In this document: in pieces, positions 1 through 8,330 of the stretch
Position numbering within the stretch: position 1 is the first letter of the stretch
Layout of the letters: each line of letters starts with the position of its first letter
NCBI RefSeq assembly: GCF_032380675.1
Contig: NZ_JAWDIX010000001.1
Location: 434,001-498,000 of the forward strand
Source: Anaerolentibacter hominis
Lineage (GTDB): Bacteria; Bacillota; Clostridia; Lachnospirales; Lachnospiraceae
Length of the DNA stretch: 64,000 nucleotides
Direction of reading: 5' to 3'
Notes under the pieces: model-generated
Database searches by the model: none
Told to the model about the DNA's origin: nothing
Seen by the model: only the letters and a program-made list of their open reading frames with translations
Program-made: the position numbers and the translations under genes

Positions 1-102
1 GGAGATCAGCGTCTGAGTGCCCCGGGTTTTTTATACGCAGGCATAAGCAGCCACCTGGCACTTCGATTGCCAATGCAGCTTAATATTACAGGAGGAGCAG
101 AT
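1..102. other. window edge and leader of glnS
   Basis: This stretch holds no gene. A C/G run followed by six T near positions 21-32 looks like the 3' half of a Rho-independent terminator whose 5' half lies outside the window. GGAGG at 91-95 is the ribosome site of glnS. A single GAGTGC at 15-20 resembles half of a CIRCE heat-shock operator, but no partner half follows, so I do not call one. Confidence 0.4.
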
Positions 103-1764
103 ATGGAAGAAAATGTTTCCCGTAACTTCATTGAACAGATTATCGATAAGGATATCGAGGAGGGCCGCTGTAAAAAGGTTGTGACCCGGTTCCCGCCCGA
201 ACCCAACGGTTACCTTCATATCGGCCATGCAAAGTCCATATTATTGAACTATGGCCTGGCGCAGAAATATCACGGTCAGTTCAATCTGCGGTTCGATGAT
301 ACGAACCCGACAAAAGAAAAAACTGAATTCGTGGAATCCATTATCGAGGATGTAAAATGGGTGGGAGGGGATTTCGGAGATCATTTGTACTTTGCCTCCG
401 ATTACTTCCAGCAGATGTATGAGGCCGCTGTCAAGCTTATTAAGAAGGGCAAGGCTTTTGTCTGTGATCTGACCGCCGAAGAGATGAAGGAGTACAGGGG
501 TACCCTGACGGAGCCCGGAAGGGAAAGCCCGTACCGCAGCCGTTCTGTCGAAGAGAATCTGGCCCTTTTCGAAGGTATGAAGAACGGTGAGTTTGCGGAT
601 GGTTCCAAGGTACTTCGTGCCAAGATTGATATGGCGTCCCCCAATATTAATATGAGAGATCCGGTTATCTACCGAGTTGCTCGTATGTCCCATCACAATA
701 CAGGAGATAAGTGGTGTATTTATCCGATGTACGACTTTGCCCATCCGATTGAGGACGCGATAGAAGGCGTCACTCATTCCATTTGTACGCTGGAATTTGA
801 AGATCACCGCCCGCTGTATGACTGGGTTGTGCGGGAGCTGGAATATGAGAACCCGCCGAAACAGATCGAGTTTGCCAAGCTGTATCTGACAAATGTGGTC
901 ACCGGGAAGCGTTATATCAAGAAACTGGTGGAAGAGGGTATCGTGGATGGCTGGGATGACCCGCGCCTTGTCTCGATTGCTGCACTGAGGAGAAGAGGTT
1001 TCACACCGGAATCCATCAAGAAGTTTATGGAGCTTTGCGGCATTTCCAAGAGCAACAGTTCTGTGGACTATGCCATGCTGGAATACTGTATTCGTGAGGA
1101 TTTAAAATTAAAGAAGGACCGTATGATGGCCGTGCTTGATCCGATCAAGCTGGTAATTACCAACTATCCGGAGGAACAGGTAGAATATCTGGATGTACCC
1201 AATAATCTGGAAAATGAAGAAGCGGGTACGAGAAAAGTGCCTTTTGGCCGTGAACTGTATATTGACCGCGAGGATTTTATGATAGATCCTCCTAAGAAAT
1301 ATTTCCGCCTGTATCCGGGAAATGAAGTACGCCTGATGAGTGCTTATTTTGTAACCTGTCAGGACTACATTACGGATGAGACCGGAAAAGTAACGGAGAT
1401 TCACTGTACCTATGACCCGGAGACCAAGAGCGGTTCAGGCTTTACCGGCAGAAAAGTGAAGGGGACCATCCACTGGGTGTATGCTCCTGCTGCGGTAAAA
1501 GCGGAGGTCCGCCTGTACGAGAATATCGTAAACGAGGAACTGGGTGTATATAATGAAGACGGCACCATTAATGTAAATCCCAACTCCCTGACAGTTCTTA
1601 CGAATTGTTATCTGGAGCCTGCCCTGGCAGAAGCGAAGGCATATGACAGCTTCCAGTTTGTCCGCCACGGTTACTTCTGTGTGGACTGTAAAGATTCCAG
1701 TCCGGACCATCTGGTATTTAACCGAATTGTATCGCTGAAAAGCTCTTATAAACCAGGAAAATAA
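103..1764 (+). CDS. glnS: glutaminyl-tRNA synthetase
   Basis: Class I aminoacyl-tRNA synthetase that charges tRNA-Gln with glutamine in the cytoplasm. The 553-aa protein has the GlnRS form of the first signature (PPEPNGYLHIGH, residues 31-42), the FDDTNP segment near 64-69 and the WDDPR segment near 284-288. Two beta-barrel anticodon-binding domains fill the C-terminal half. The usual MSKR loop is replaced by VTGKR (266-270). ATG at 103 is chosen because GGAGG lies 7 nt upstream; an in-frame extension back to 67 lacks a ribosome site. Many Clostridia make Gln-tRNA by amidation, so a dedicated GlnRS is lineage-informative. It lies 26 bp upstream of groES on the same strand. Function is secure from family motifs. 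Confidence 0.95.
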   Translation: MEENVSRNFIEQIIDKDIEEGRCKKVVTRFPPEPNGYLHIGHAKSILLNYGLAQKYHGQFNLRFDDTNPTKEKTEFVESIIEDVKWVGGDFGDHLYFASDYFQQMYEAAVKLIKKGKAFVCDLTAEEMKEYRGTLTEPGRESPYRSRSVEENLALFEGMKNGEFADGSKVLRAKIDMASPNINMRDPVIYRVARMSHHNTGDKWCIYPMYDFAHPIEDAIEGVTHSICTLEFEDHRPLYDWVVRELEYENPPKQIEFAKLYLTNVVTGKRYIKKLVEEGIVDGWDDPRLVSIAALRRRGFTPESIKKFMELCGISKSNSSVDYAMLEYCIREDLKLKKDRMMAVLDPIKLVITNYPEEQVEYLDVPNNLENEEAGTRKVPFGRELYIDREDFMIDPPKKYFRLYPGNEVRLMSAYFVTCQDYITDETGKVTEIHCTYDPETKSGSGFTGRKVKGTIHWVYAPAAVKAEVRLYENIVNEELGVYNEDGTINVNPNSLTVLTNCYLEPALAEAKAYDSFQFVRHGYFCVDCKDSSPDHLVFNRIVSLKSSYKPGK

Positions 1765-1790
1765 ACTTTTGAAATGGAGGATTGACAATT

Positions 1791-2078
1791 ATGAAGTTAG
1801 TACCATTAGGAGATAAAGTTGTATTAAAGCAGTTAGAGGCGGAAGAGACCACCAAATCGGGAATCGTTCTTCCGGGTTCCGCACAGGAAAAACCACAGCA
1901 GGCAGAAGTTGTTTCTGTGGGTCCGGGCGGAGTTGTTGACGGAAAAGAAGTCGTAATGCAGGTGAAAGCAGGCGATAAGGTAATTTATTCCAAATATGCA
2001 GGAACTGATGTGAAACTGGGTGAAGAATCCTTTATTATCGTAAAGCAGAGCGACATTGTCGCAATCGTAGAAGATTAA
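1791..2078 (+). CDS. groES: co-chaperonin GroES
   Basis: Ten-kilodalton co-chaperonin that caps the GroEL ring. The protein is 95 aa, the normal length. It opens with MKLVPLGDKVVLKQLEAEE and carries the mobile-loop segment (TTKSGIVLPGSA) near residues 20-31. TGGAGG ends about 10 nt before ATG 1791; an upstream in-frame TTG is not favoured. groEL starts 18 nt after the stop, so the two are co-transcribed. Only 26 bp separate this gene from glnS and no CIRCE inverted repeat is visible there. Heat-shock control, if present, must act upstream of the window or by another route. Confidence 0.96.
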   Translation: MKLVPLGDKVVLKQLEAEETTKSGIVLPGSAQEKPQQAEVVSVGPGGVVDGKEVVMQVKAGDKVIYSKYAGTDVKLGEESFIIVKQSDIVAIVED

Positions 2079-2096
2079 TCAGGAGGCGCAGGAACA

Positions 2097-3716
2097 ATGG
2101 CAAAAGAAATTAAATATAGTGCAGATGCAAGAGTGGCGTTGGAGGCCGGTGTAAACAAATTGGCAGATACCGTAAAGGTAACATTGGGACCGAAAGGAAG
2201 AAATGTTGTACTGGATAAATCCTTCGGAACTCCGCTGATTACAAACGACGGTGTTACAATTGCAAAAGAGATCGAGCTGGAAGACGGCTTTGAAAATATG
2301 GGGGCACAGCTGGTAAAAGAAGTTGCCACCAAGACAAATGATGTGGCCGGCGACGGTACCACCACAGCGACCGTTCTGGCTCAGGCGATGATTAACGAAG
2401 GTATGAAGAACCTGGCAGCCGGCGCTAACCCGATTATCCTGAGAAAAGGAATGCAGAAAGCTACTGACTGTGCAGTTCAGGCAATCAGCGCAATGAGCAA
2501 GACGATTACCAGCAAGGGACAGATCGCAAGAGTTGCGGCTATTTCAGCCGGTGACGACAGCGTAGGCGAGATGGTTGCCGATGCTATGGAGAAGGTTTCC
2601 AATGACGGCGTTATCACAATCGAAGAGTCCAAGACCATGAACACCGAGCTGGATCTGGTAGAAGGTATGCAGTTTGACCGGGGTTATGTATCTGCTTACA
2701 TGGCAACCGATATGGATAAGATGGAAGCAAATCTGGAAGATCCATATATCTTGATTACCGACAAGAAAATTTCCAATATCCAGGAAATCCTTCCTCTGCT
2801 GGAGCAGATCGTGCAGTCCGGTGCAAAACTGCTGATCATTGCAGAAGACGTAGAAGGAGAGGCTCTTTCCACTCTGGTATTAAATAAATTAAGAGGTACT
2901 TTCTCTGTAGTAGCAGTAAAAGCTCCCGGCTATGGCGACAGAAGAAAAGCAATGCTTCAGGATATCGCAGTACTTACCGGCGGTACCGTAATCACCGAGG
3001 AACTGGGTCTGGAACTGAAAGAAGCTACTATGGATCAGTTAGGACGCGCAAAATCTGTTAAAGTACAGAAAGAGAATACGATCATCGTGGACGGCGAGGG
3101 CAGCAAGGACGAGATCAATGCCAGAGTTGCTCAGATCAGAGCGCAGATCGAAGAGACCACCTCTGATTTCGACCGTGAGAAGCTTCAGGAGAGACTGGCT
3201 AAGCTGGTCGGCGGTGTAGCTGTTATCCGCGTGGGTGCTGCTACTGAAACTGAGATGCAGGAGAAGAAACTCCGCATGGAGGATGCTCTGGCTGCTACGA
3301 AGGCTGCGGTTGAAGAAGGTATTATTGCAGGCGGCGGTTCTGCCTATATTCATGCGGCAAAGGATGTTGCCAAATTATCCGCAGATCTGGAAGGCGACGA
3401 GAAGACAGGCGCTAACATTATCCTGAAAGCGCTGGCATCTCCGCTGAAATGTATCGCTGCAAATGCAGGGCTTGAGGGTTCTGTTATTGTAAATCAGGTA
3501 AGTGAAAGAGAAGTAGGAGTAGGGTTCGATGCATTGAAGGAAGAGTATGTAGATATGGTTGAGGCTGGAATCCTTGATCCTACCAAGGTGAGCAGAAGTG
3601 CACTGCAGAATGCGACCAGCGTTGCGGCTACCTTCCTTACAACGGAAGCTGTTGTAGCAACCATTAAGAAGGATGAACCTCCGATGCCACAGGGCGGCGG
3701 AATGGGAATGATGTAA
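2097..3716 (+). CDS. groEL: chaperonin GroEL
   Basis: ATP-dependent protein-folding chaperonin, 539 aa, forming double heptameric rings with GroES. The ATP-binding segment GDGTTTATVLA lies near residues 86-96 and the family signature AAVEEGIIAGGG near 405-416. The C-terminus is the Gly/Met-rich tail ending GGGMGMM. AGGAGG at 2081-2086 precedes ATG 2097. The gene ends the operon: a strong hairpin with a T run follows the stop by about 30 nt. Length and motifs are entirely typical. Confidence 0.97.
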   Translation: MAKEIKYSADARVALEAGVNKLADTVKVTLGPKGRNVVLDKSFGTPLITNDGVTIAKEIELEDGFENMGAQLVKEVATKTNDVAGDGTTTATVLAQAMINEGMKNLAAGANPIILRKGMQKATDCAVQAISAMSKTITSKGQIARVAAISAGDDSVGEMVADAMEKVSNDGVITIEESKTMNTELDLVEGMQFDRGYVSAYMATDMDKMEANLEDPYILITDKKISNIQEILPLLEQIVQSGAKLLIIAEDVEGEALSTLVLNKLRGTFSVVAVKAPGYGDRRKAMLQDIAVLTGGTVITEELGLELKEATMDQLGRAKSVKVQKENTIIVDGEGSKDEINARVAQIRAQIEETTSDFDREKLQERLAKLVGGVAVIRVGAATETEMQEKKLRMEDALAATKAAVEEGIIAGGGSAYIHAAKDVAKLSADLEGDEKTGANIILKALASPLKCIAANAGLEGSVIVNQVSEREVGVGFDALKEEYVDMVEAGILDPTKVSRSALQNATSVAATFLTTEAVVATIKKDEPPMPQGGGMGMM

Positions 3717-3747
3717 TACAGTGATATTGCTGTCATGGCAATGTAAG

Positions 3748-3783
3748 AAAGGGGCTGTCGATTTTATCGACAGCCCCTTTTTA
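3748..3783 (+). terminator. Rho-independent terminator of groESL
   Basis: A 12-bp perfect stem (GGGGCTGTCGAT, 3751-3762, pairing with 3766-3777) has a 3-nt loop and is followed by five T. The A-run on the other flank means it could also serve the converging lipoprotein gene. Confidence 0.9.
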
Positions 3784-3821
3784 TATTCTATAGAAAACTT
3801 CTGTTGGTAAATGGAATATTC

Positions 3822-4271
3822 CTATTCTACAGTCAGATCCACACTGCCGGTGAAATTCTCACCGCAGATTCCGATATATTCACTGCCGCCGGATAGGGTT
3901 ACCGTGCCGGTCCAGTCATCGTATTCGCCGCACAGCACTTCCGGATCGTCCTTGCCCGAGAAGAAGAGTACTGCTTTGCCTTCATCCGCTGTAAATTTGC
4001 AGGTTATGGTAAGCTTATTGCCTTCTTCCCGGCTCAGGCCCGTACCGCCGAAAAGAGTCTCCGTGCCGTTAAAGTCCTGGTATTCCGCCTGATAGGTCCC
4101 TGTATAACGGTCACTGCCATACTCCCGCTCGCCCTCCAGGCTGAGGCTGCCTGTGAGGGCGATTTTACCCACCATATTGAGAAGCTGGTTGTAACCGTCC
4201 AGAACAGTATCTTTCGAACAGCCGGTTGCCAGAAGAAGAATCAGCAGAATCAGAGGGACTAATTTTTTCAA
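3822..4271 (-). CDS. putative lipoprotein next to the Bce-type module
   Basis: Small secreted lipoprotein of unknown function, 149 aa. The N-terminus is a type II signal peptide (KK, hydrophobic stretch, LATGC) with lipidated Cys at about residue 18. The mature part is rich in Gly, Thr and acidic residues with alternating hydrophobics, suggesting a beta fold. An ATG at 4280 is possible, but AGGAGGT abuts it. A TTG at 4271 sits at normal spacing from the same site and gives a clean signal peptide, so I prefer it. The gene follows the ABC permease by about 40 bp and is probably in the same operon. It may be an accessory of the peptide-antibiotic module (inference). Family not recognised. Confidence 0.7.
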   Translation of the reverse strand: MKKLVPLILLILLLATGCSKDTVLDGYNQLLNMVGKIALTGSLSLEGEREYGSDRYTGTYQAEYQDFNGTETLFGGTGLSREEGNKLTITCKFTADEGKAVLFFSGKDDPEVLCGEYDDWTGTVTLSGGSEYIGICGENFTGSVDLTVE

Positions 4272-4312
4272 TCTTACCATACCTCCTATAGAATCAACTT
4301 AACCAGTATTCG

Positions 4313-6304
4313 CTACTCATTTACGATCTTATAATAAGTTCTGGATGTCATCATATATACAATCAGGTATACGACTGCAAAGACTAAGGCAGTGGTTCCC
4401 ATGCAGATGAGGATCGTGTGCAGGTTGGACAGGGCAAACAGACGGAGGATCTGATAGATTATCGGCTGTGCTGCGGCCAGGTGAAGCACTGCCACAGCCA
4501 GCGGCAGGAAGAATACCATCATGATCTGCTTGTGTATCGTCTTTTTAACCTCTTTCTTATCCATTCCCACCTTTTGCAGGATGACAAAACGGTCATGGTC
4601 ATCGTAACCTTCGGAAATCTGTTTAAAGTAAATAATAAGAACCGTGGCCATCAGGAACAGGGAACCCAGAAATACGCCTAAAAACAGGAAGCTGCCGTTG
4701 GAGGAATACCAGTCGGAACGGACAAAATAGATACTGGACGCCATGAACATTTCCATATCGGTTTCTGCTTCCAGTTTGCTGCCGATCTGATGGATAAGCT
4801 CGTAGACTTCATCTTCGTTCTCCGCACCCTGGATGTCAAATTCGTAGCAGAAGTTTGCTTTCATAAAATTCGGAAATTCATTTCTATTCAGGACGTTCCA
4901 GATCTGGAAAGCGGAAGTTTCGTCCGGCAGAACCAGATACAGGCTGCTCTCGATCAGATTGTCAGTACTTCTGCGCACAATATCCAGCACCTGATCCGTT
5001 TGTTTAATCTGATAATCCTTGACACCGACGTGCAGGGTATCCAGGTGATAGTCTTTACCAAAGGAGAAGAAGAACAGTTCATCTTTCCCAAGTGTTTCCT
5101 CCGAACCGGTCATTCTCTGGTAGTCGTCAAGCGTAAGCAGGAAGACATCAAAAGCCGGGAGGGTCATATCATTGGGAAGCGGAGAGAGCGTATTTTCTTC
5201 CAAACGGGCGGAACTGTTGTAGTAATAATAATAGGTGGGTCTTTCCTGGGATAACCCCAGCTCCTTCGCAGAGCGGCCGACAATTTCATTTAGCTTCTCC
5301 GGATCAGGAGTTACTTTGGCATCCATGTAAAATCTGACATCTCTGGTAAATTCACTGTCCAGCAGCTTGTCGGCTCCTGCATAAAGGGCCACGGTAGAGC
5401 CGATGGTCACCAGCACCATAGTACATAGAATACAGATTGTTGCCAGTCCGGCCGCATTCTGCTTCATGCGGTAGATCATACCGGAGAGGGATACAAAATT
5501 CCTGGACTGATAATAAAACCCTTTCTTTTTCTTGAGCAGTTTCAGAACGGCAATACAGCCGGTGGTAAAGAGACAGTAGGTCCCCAGGATAACCAGAATA
5601 ACCGCTACAAAAAAGAGAAAAATGGATTCCAGCGGATTTTTTGTAGTAAAGGAAATATAGTAACCGCCGCCGAGAGCCGCAAATCCCAGTATGGCCAGCA
5701 GCCAGGAAGCCCTGGGTTCTTTCTCTCCCTTTTTTCCGCCCTGAAGCAGATCAATGGGATTGGCCAGATGCACCCGGACCAGATTGAATAAAAAGGTGAT
5801 GATAAATATAATTCCAAATAAAACCGCAGTCCGCGAAAAACTTCCCAGAGAGGGAGAGAAAGGTACCGTGGTCCGGATATTGCTCACACGAAGCAGCACC
5901 CAGTAAAGGAGTTTTCCGAAGATCACACCGCCAAGAAGCCCTCCCGCCAGACTGATCGCTGAGGTGATAATGGTTTCAAAAAACATGAGTTTTGCCACAT
6001 GCTTTTTGCCCAGACCCAGGATAGAATACAGTCCCAGCTCTTTTTTTCGTTTCCGGATCAGGAAGCTGTTGGTATAGTATAGAAAGATGAAGGCAAAGAT
6101 TCCCACGACTACACTTCCTAAACCCATAAAGGATGTGACGTACTGTCCGCCGCGCAGCTCGGTAAGCTCTACAGTATGCGCGATACAATCGACGATAAAG
6201 TACGCCATAATCGTAAAACAGCTGCTCAGGATATAGGGCAGGTAAGTCGCTCCGTTTTTTTTCAGATTGGTAAAAGCGAGTTTGGAGTAGAATGCATTAT
6301 TCAC
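4313..6304 (-). CDS. BceB-type ABC transporter permease (FtsX domain)
   Basis: Membrane subunit of a peptide-antibiotic sensing/detoxification ABC transporter, 663 aa. It has about ten hydrophobic segments: one at the N-terminus, an FtsX-type group of three, and further groups around a large hydrophilic extracellular region in roughly the middle third. That layout and length match BceB/PsdB. GTG at 6304 is preferred: GGAGG sits just upstream, the start overlaps the ATPase stop by 8 nt (translational coupling), and the sequence then opens with NNAFYSKLAFTNLKKN, typical of the family. Longer in-frame starts run back into the ATPase gene. In this family the extracellular region cooperates with the partner kinase in sensing. 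The substrate cannot be read from sequence. Confidence 0.88.
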   Translation of the reverse strand: MNNAFYSKLAFTNLKKNGATYLPYILSSCFTIMAYFIVDCIAHTVELTELRGGQYVTSFMGLGSVVVGIFAFIFLYYTNSFLIRKRKKELGLYSILGLGKKHVAKLMFFETIITSAISLAGGLLGGVIFGKLLYWVLLRVSNIRTTVPFSPSLGSFSRTAVLFGIIFIITFLFNLVRVHLANPIDLLQGGKKGEKEPRASWLLAILGFAALGGGYYISFTTKNPLESIFLFFVAVILVILGTYCLFTTGCIAVLKLLKKKKGFYYQSRNFVSLSGMIYRMKQNAAGLATICILCTMVLVTIGSTVALYAGADKLLDSEFTRDVRFYMDAKVTPDPEKLNEIVGRSAKELGLSQERPTYYYYYNSSARLEENTLSPLPNDMTLPAFDVFLLTLDDYQRMTGSEETLGKDELFFFSFGKDYHLDTLHVGVKDYQIKQTDQVLDIVRRSTDNLIESSLYLVLPDETSAFQIWNVLNRNEFPNFMKANFCYEFDIQGAENEDEVYELIHQIGSKLEAETDMEMFMASSIYFVRSDWYSSNGSFLFLGVFLGSLFLMATVLIIYFKQISEGYDDHDRFVILQKVGMDKKEVKKTIHKQIMMVFFLPLAVAVLHLAAAQPIIYQILRLFALSNLHTILICMGTTALVFAVVYLIVYMMTSRTYYKIVNE

Positions 6305-7064
6305 GGTTCTCACCTCCGGACTGGAGAATGGACAGCGTATCGGATATTTTCTGATACATGTCGGATATACTGCCATTGCCGCGGTAAATCTGATTGAACA
6401 CATTGCCGTCCTTAATGAACAGAACACGTCCTGCGTGGCTGGCGGCGCGGATGCTGTGGGTTACCATGAGGATCGTCTGACCGGAAGCATTTATTTCGCC
6501 GAACTGGCGCAGCAGCAGGTCGGCAGATTTGGAATCCAGAGCGCCCGTTGGTTCATCGGCCAGAATCAGTTTCGGACTGGTAATCAGGGCTCTTGCCACT
6601 GCCGCACGCTGTTTCTGCCCGCCGGATACCTCATAGGGATATTTCGGCAGGATATCTGCGATGCGCAGCTGCTTGACCAGCGGCAGCAGACGCTTTTCCA
6701 TCTCAGGATATTTATATCCCGACAGGACCAGGGGCAGGAGAATATTGTCTTCTATGGAAAAGGTGTCCAGCAGATTGAAATCCTGGAATACAAAGCCCAG
6801 ATTATCCCGGCGGAAAGCGGAAATATCGCTGTTTTTGATGGTTACCGTATTTTTTCCGTCTAACAGTACCTGGCCGCTGGTTGGTTTATCCAGAGCAGCC
6901 AGAATATTTAACAGTGTAGTTTTACCGGAACCGGATTCGCCCATAATTGCCAGAAATTCGCCCTCCTCCACGGTGAAATTCACATCGTCCAGAGCCTGAA
7001 CCTGATTTCCCCCGAAACGGGTCGTATATATCTTTTTTAAATTCTTTACTTCCAAGAGTGCCAT
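6297..7064 (-). CDS. BceA-type ABC transporter ATPase
   Basis: Cytoplasmic ATPase, 255 aa, energising the adjacent permease. Walker A is GESGSGKTT near residues 42-50. The ABC signature SGGQKQR is near 146-152 and Walker B with LADEPTGALD follows closely; all are intact. ATG at 7064 is preceded by GGAGG, while an in-frame ATG 10 codons earlier has no suitable site. It belongs to the LolD/MacB/BceA class. The 5' untranslated region carries a BceR-like operator, a promoter and a stable hairpin, all annotated separately. The gene is followed by the overlapping permease and then a lipoprotein. Confidence 0.93.
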   Translation of the reverse strand: MALLEVKNLKKIYTTRFGGNQVQALDDVNFTVEEGEFLAIMGESGSGKTTLLNILAALDKPTSGQVLLDGKNTVTIKNSDISAFRRDNLGFVFQDFNLLDTFSIEDNILLPLVLSGYKYPEMEKRLLPLVKQLRIADILPKYPYEVSGGQKQRAAVARALITSPKLILADEPTGALDSKSADLLLRQFGEINASGQTILMVTHSIRAASHAGRVLFIKDGNVFNQIYRGNGSISDMYQKISDTLSILQSGGENRE

Positions 7065-7088
7065 TGTTTTTCCTCCATTCATATACCC

Positions 7089-7120
7089 CTGCATTTCGCA
7101 GGTTTACCTGCAATATGCAG
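7089..7120 (-). promoter_or_regulatory. hairpin in the leader of the Bce-type ABC operon
   Basis: An outer stem (CTGCAT/ATGCAG, 6 bp) and an inner stem (GCAGGT/ACCTGC, 6 bp, 2-nt loop) are separated by a small internal loop. The hairpin ends about 25 nt upstream of the ATPase start and has no T run, so it is not a terminator. It could tune mRNA stability or translation. Confidence 0.45.
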
Positions 7121-7191
7121 TAATAAAGTAGTTTGAAACTGCTTTTGGTTCAAATTTCTCATCAAGAGAACATTCGTACATTTTCGAATTT

Positions 7192-7266
7192 ATTGTAATA
7201 AAAAAAGAAATGATCTGCCATTGATCTGACTTACATTTCTTTTTCTAATCTTACATAACTGTAAGA
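7192..7266 (-). promoter_or_regulatory. promoter and BceR-like operator of the ABC operon
   Basis: A perfect inverted repeat TCTTACA-TAAC-TGTAAGA lies at 7249-7266. A further CTTACAT half-site at 7230-7236 is exactly 20 bp from the equivalent one at 7250-7256. On the minus strand these lie upstream of a candidate promoter with -35 ATGGCA (7216-7221), an 18-bp spacer and -10 TACAAT (7192-7197). TTACA-N4-TGTAA is close to binding sites described for BceR-type regulators, so activation by the neighbouring response regulator is likely. The repeat is seen; the binding is inferred. Confidence 0.7.
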
Positions 7267-7281
7267 TAGGCCTGTTCCAGA

Positions 7282-8307
7282 CTATTCCGGAGGCAGTCTG
7301 TGAAGATAGTCTGCCCTGTTGGCGGAAAAATTAATATAGACCTTTGTCCCTTTGCCGGGAGCAGAATATATGGAGATGGGGTGGGAAAGCTTGTCCAGTA
7401 TCTGCTTTGTCAGATAGAGGCCGATCCCGGTGGATTTCTTATCCATCCTGCCGTTATAGCCGGTAAAACCACGGTCAAAGATTCTGGGGATATCCTCGGG
7501 ACGGATACCGATTCCGGTATCCTGAATGACCAGCACATCTAGCCCCTGCTGTTTCTTCTCCGAATCCATATAAATCGAAATCTCCCCGGATGAAGTATAT
7601 TTGCAGGCATTGGATAACAACTGCTCAATGACAAAAGTAAGCCATTTTTCATCGGTCAGTACAGTGGTGTCCAGCTCCTTCAGAGAAAGCGTTAATTTTT
7701 TATAAAAGAATACGACAGAGTATTTTTTGATCGCCTGTTTCACGACAGAATCCAGAGAATATTCTTTGATCAGCATATCCTGGGACATGGTATCCAGACG
7801 GAGATAATTCAGTACCATATCCACATATTGTTCAATCTTGAACAGCTCCTGTTCCAGCTCCATCGGCGAGAAGGATTCGGACTGTAGAATCAGCTTCGCC
7901 GCCGAGATGGGAGTCTTGATCTGATGGGCCCAGAGTGTATAGTAATCAATCGTTTCCCGATTCTTTTTATCCGAACAGGAGACAAGGAATGCCTTCTCCT
8001 CCTGAAGCAGAGTGAGCAGCACCTGGTAATCTTCTTCTACTATCGTGTGAGCTGCGGGCAGGTCGTCCAGAGAAAGACCTACCGTGTCCCGCATCTGACA
8101 GAGCACACAGTGTGAACGGTAGAACCGGATGAAATCAAGCAGGCCGAACAGAAGAAATATGACGCAGGTTAGCTCCCAGCCATAAAGGACCAGATCAACG
8201 GGAATCTGATTCAAATAGAGGATCAGACCAAAGCTTAAAAACATTAAGAATACGGCGGCGATTGTCTTAATATGATTTTTGATATAAGAGTAGAATGCCG
8301 CGGACAT
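7282..8307 (-). CDS. BceS-type intramembrane-sensing histidine kinase
   Basis: Sensor kinase of 341 aa. Two transmembrane helices (about 14-33 and 39-59) are joined by a turn of only a few residues, so there is no extracellular sensor domain. This is the hallmark of kinases that sense through a BceAB-type transporter. The H-box contains H128 in WAHQIKTP; the N box is LLSNACKYT, G1 is DTGIGI and G2 is STGIGLYL. It is translated from the same transcript as the response regulator 23 nt upstream. About 217 bp separates it from the ABC operon, which has its own promoter. Confidence 0.92.
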   Translation of the reverse strand: MSAAFYSYIKNHIKTIAAVFLMFLSFGLILYLNQIPVDLVLYGWELTCVIFLLFGLLDFIRFYRSHCVLCQMRDTVGLSLDDLPAAHTIVEEDYQVLLTLLQEEKAFLVSCSDKKNRETIDYYTLWAHQIKTPISAAKLILQSESFSPMELEQELFKIEQYVDMVLNYLRLDTMSQDMLIKEYSLDSVVKQAIKKYSVVFFYKKLTLSLKELDTTVLTDEKWLTFVIEQLLSNACKYTSSGEISIYMDSEKKQQGLDVLVIQDTGIGIRPEDIPRIFDRGFTGYNGRMDKKSTGIGLYLTKQILDKLSHPISIYSAPGKGTKVYINFSANRADYLHRLPPE

Positions 8308-8330
8308 ATCGTTTCACACCTTTCAGGAAA

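Noticed and set aside
1..102. CIRCE operator upstream of glnS-groESL
   Set aside because: Only a lone GAGTGC was seen; the inverted TTAGCACTC partner is missing.
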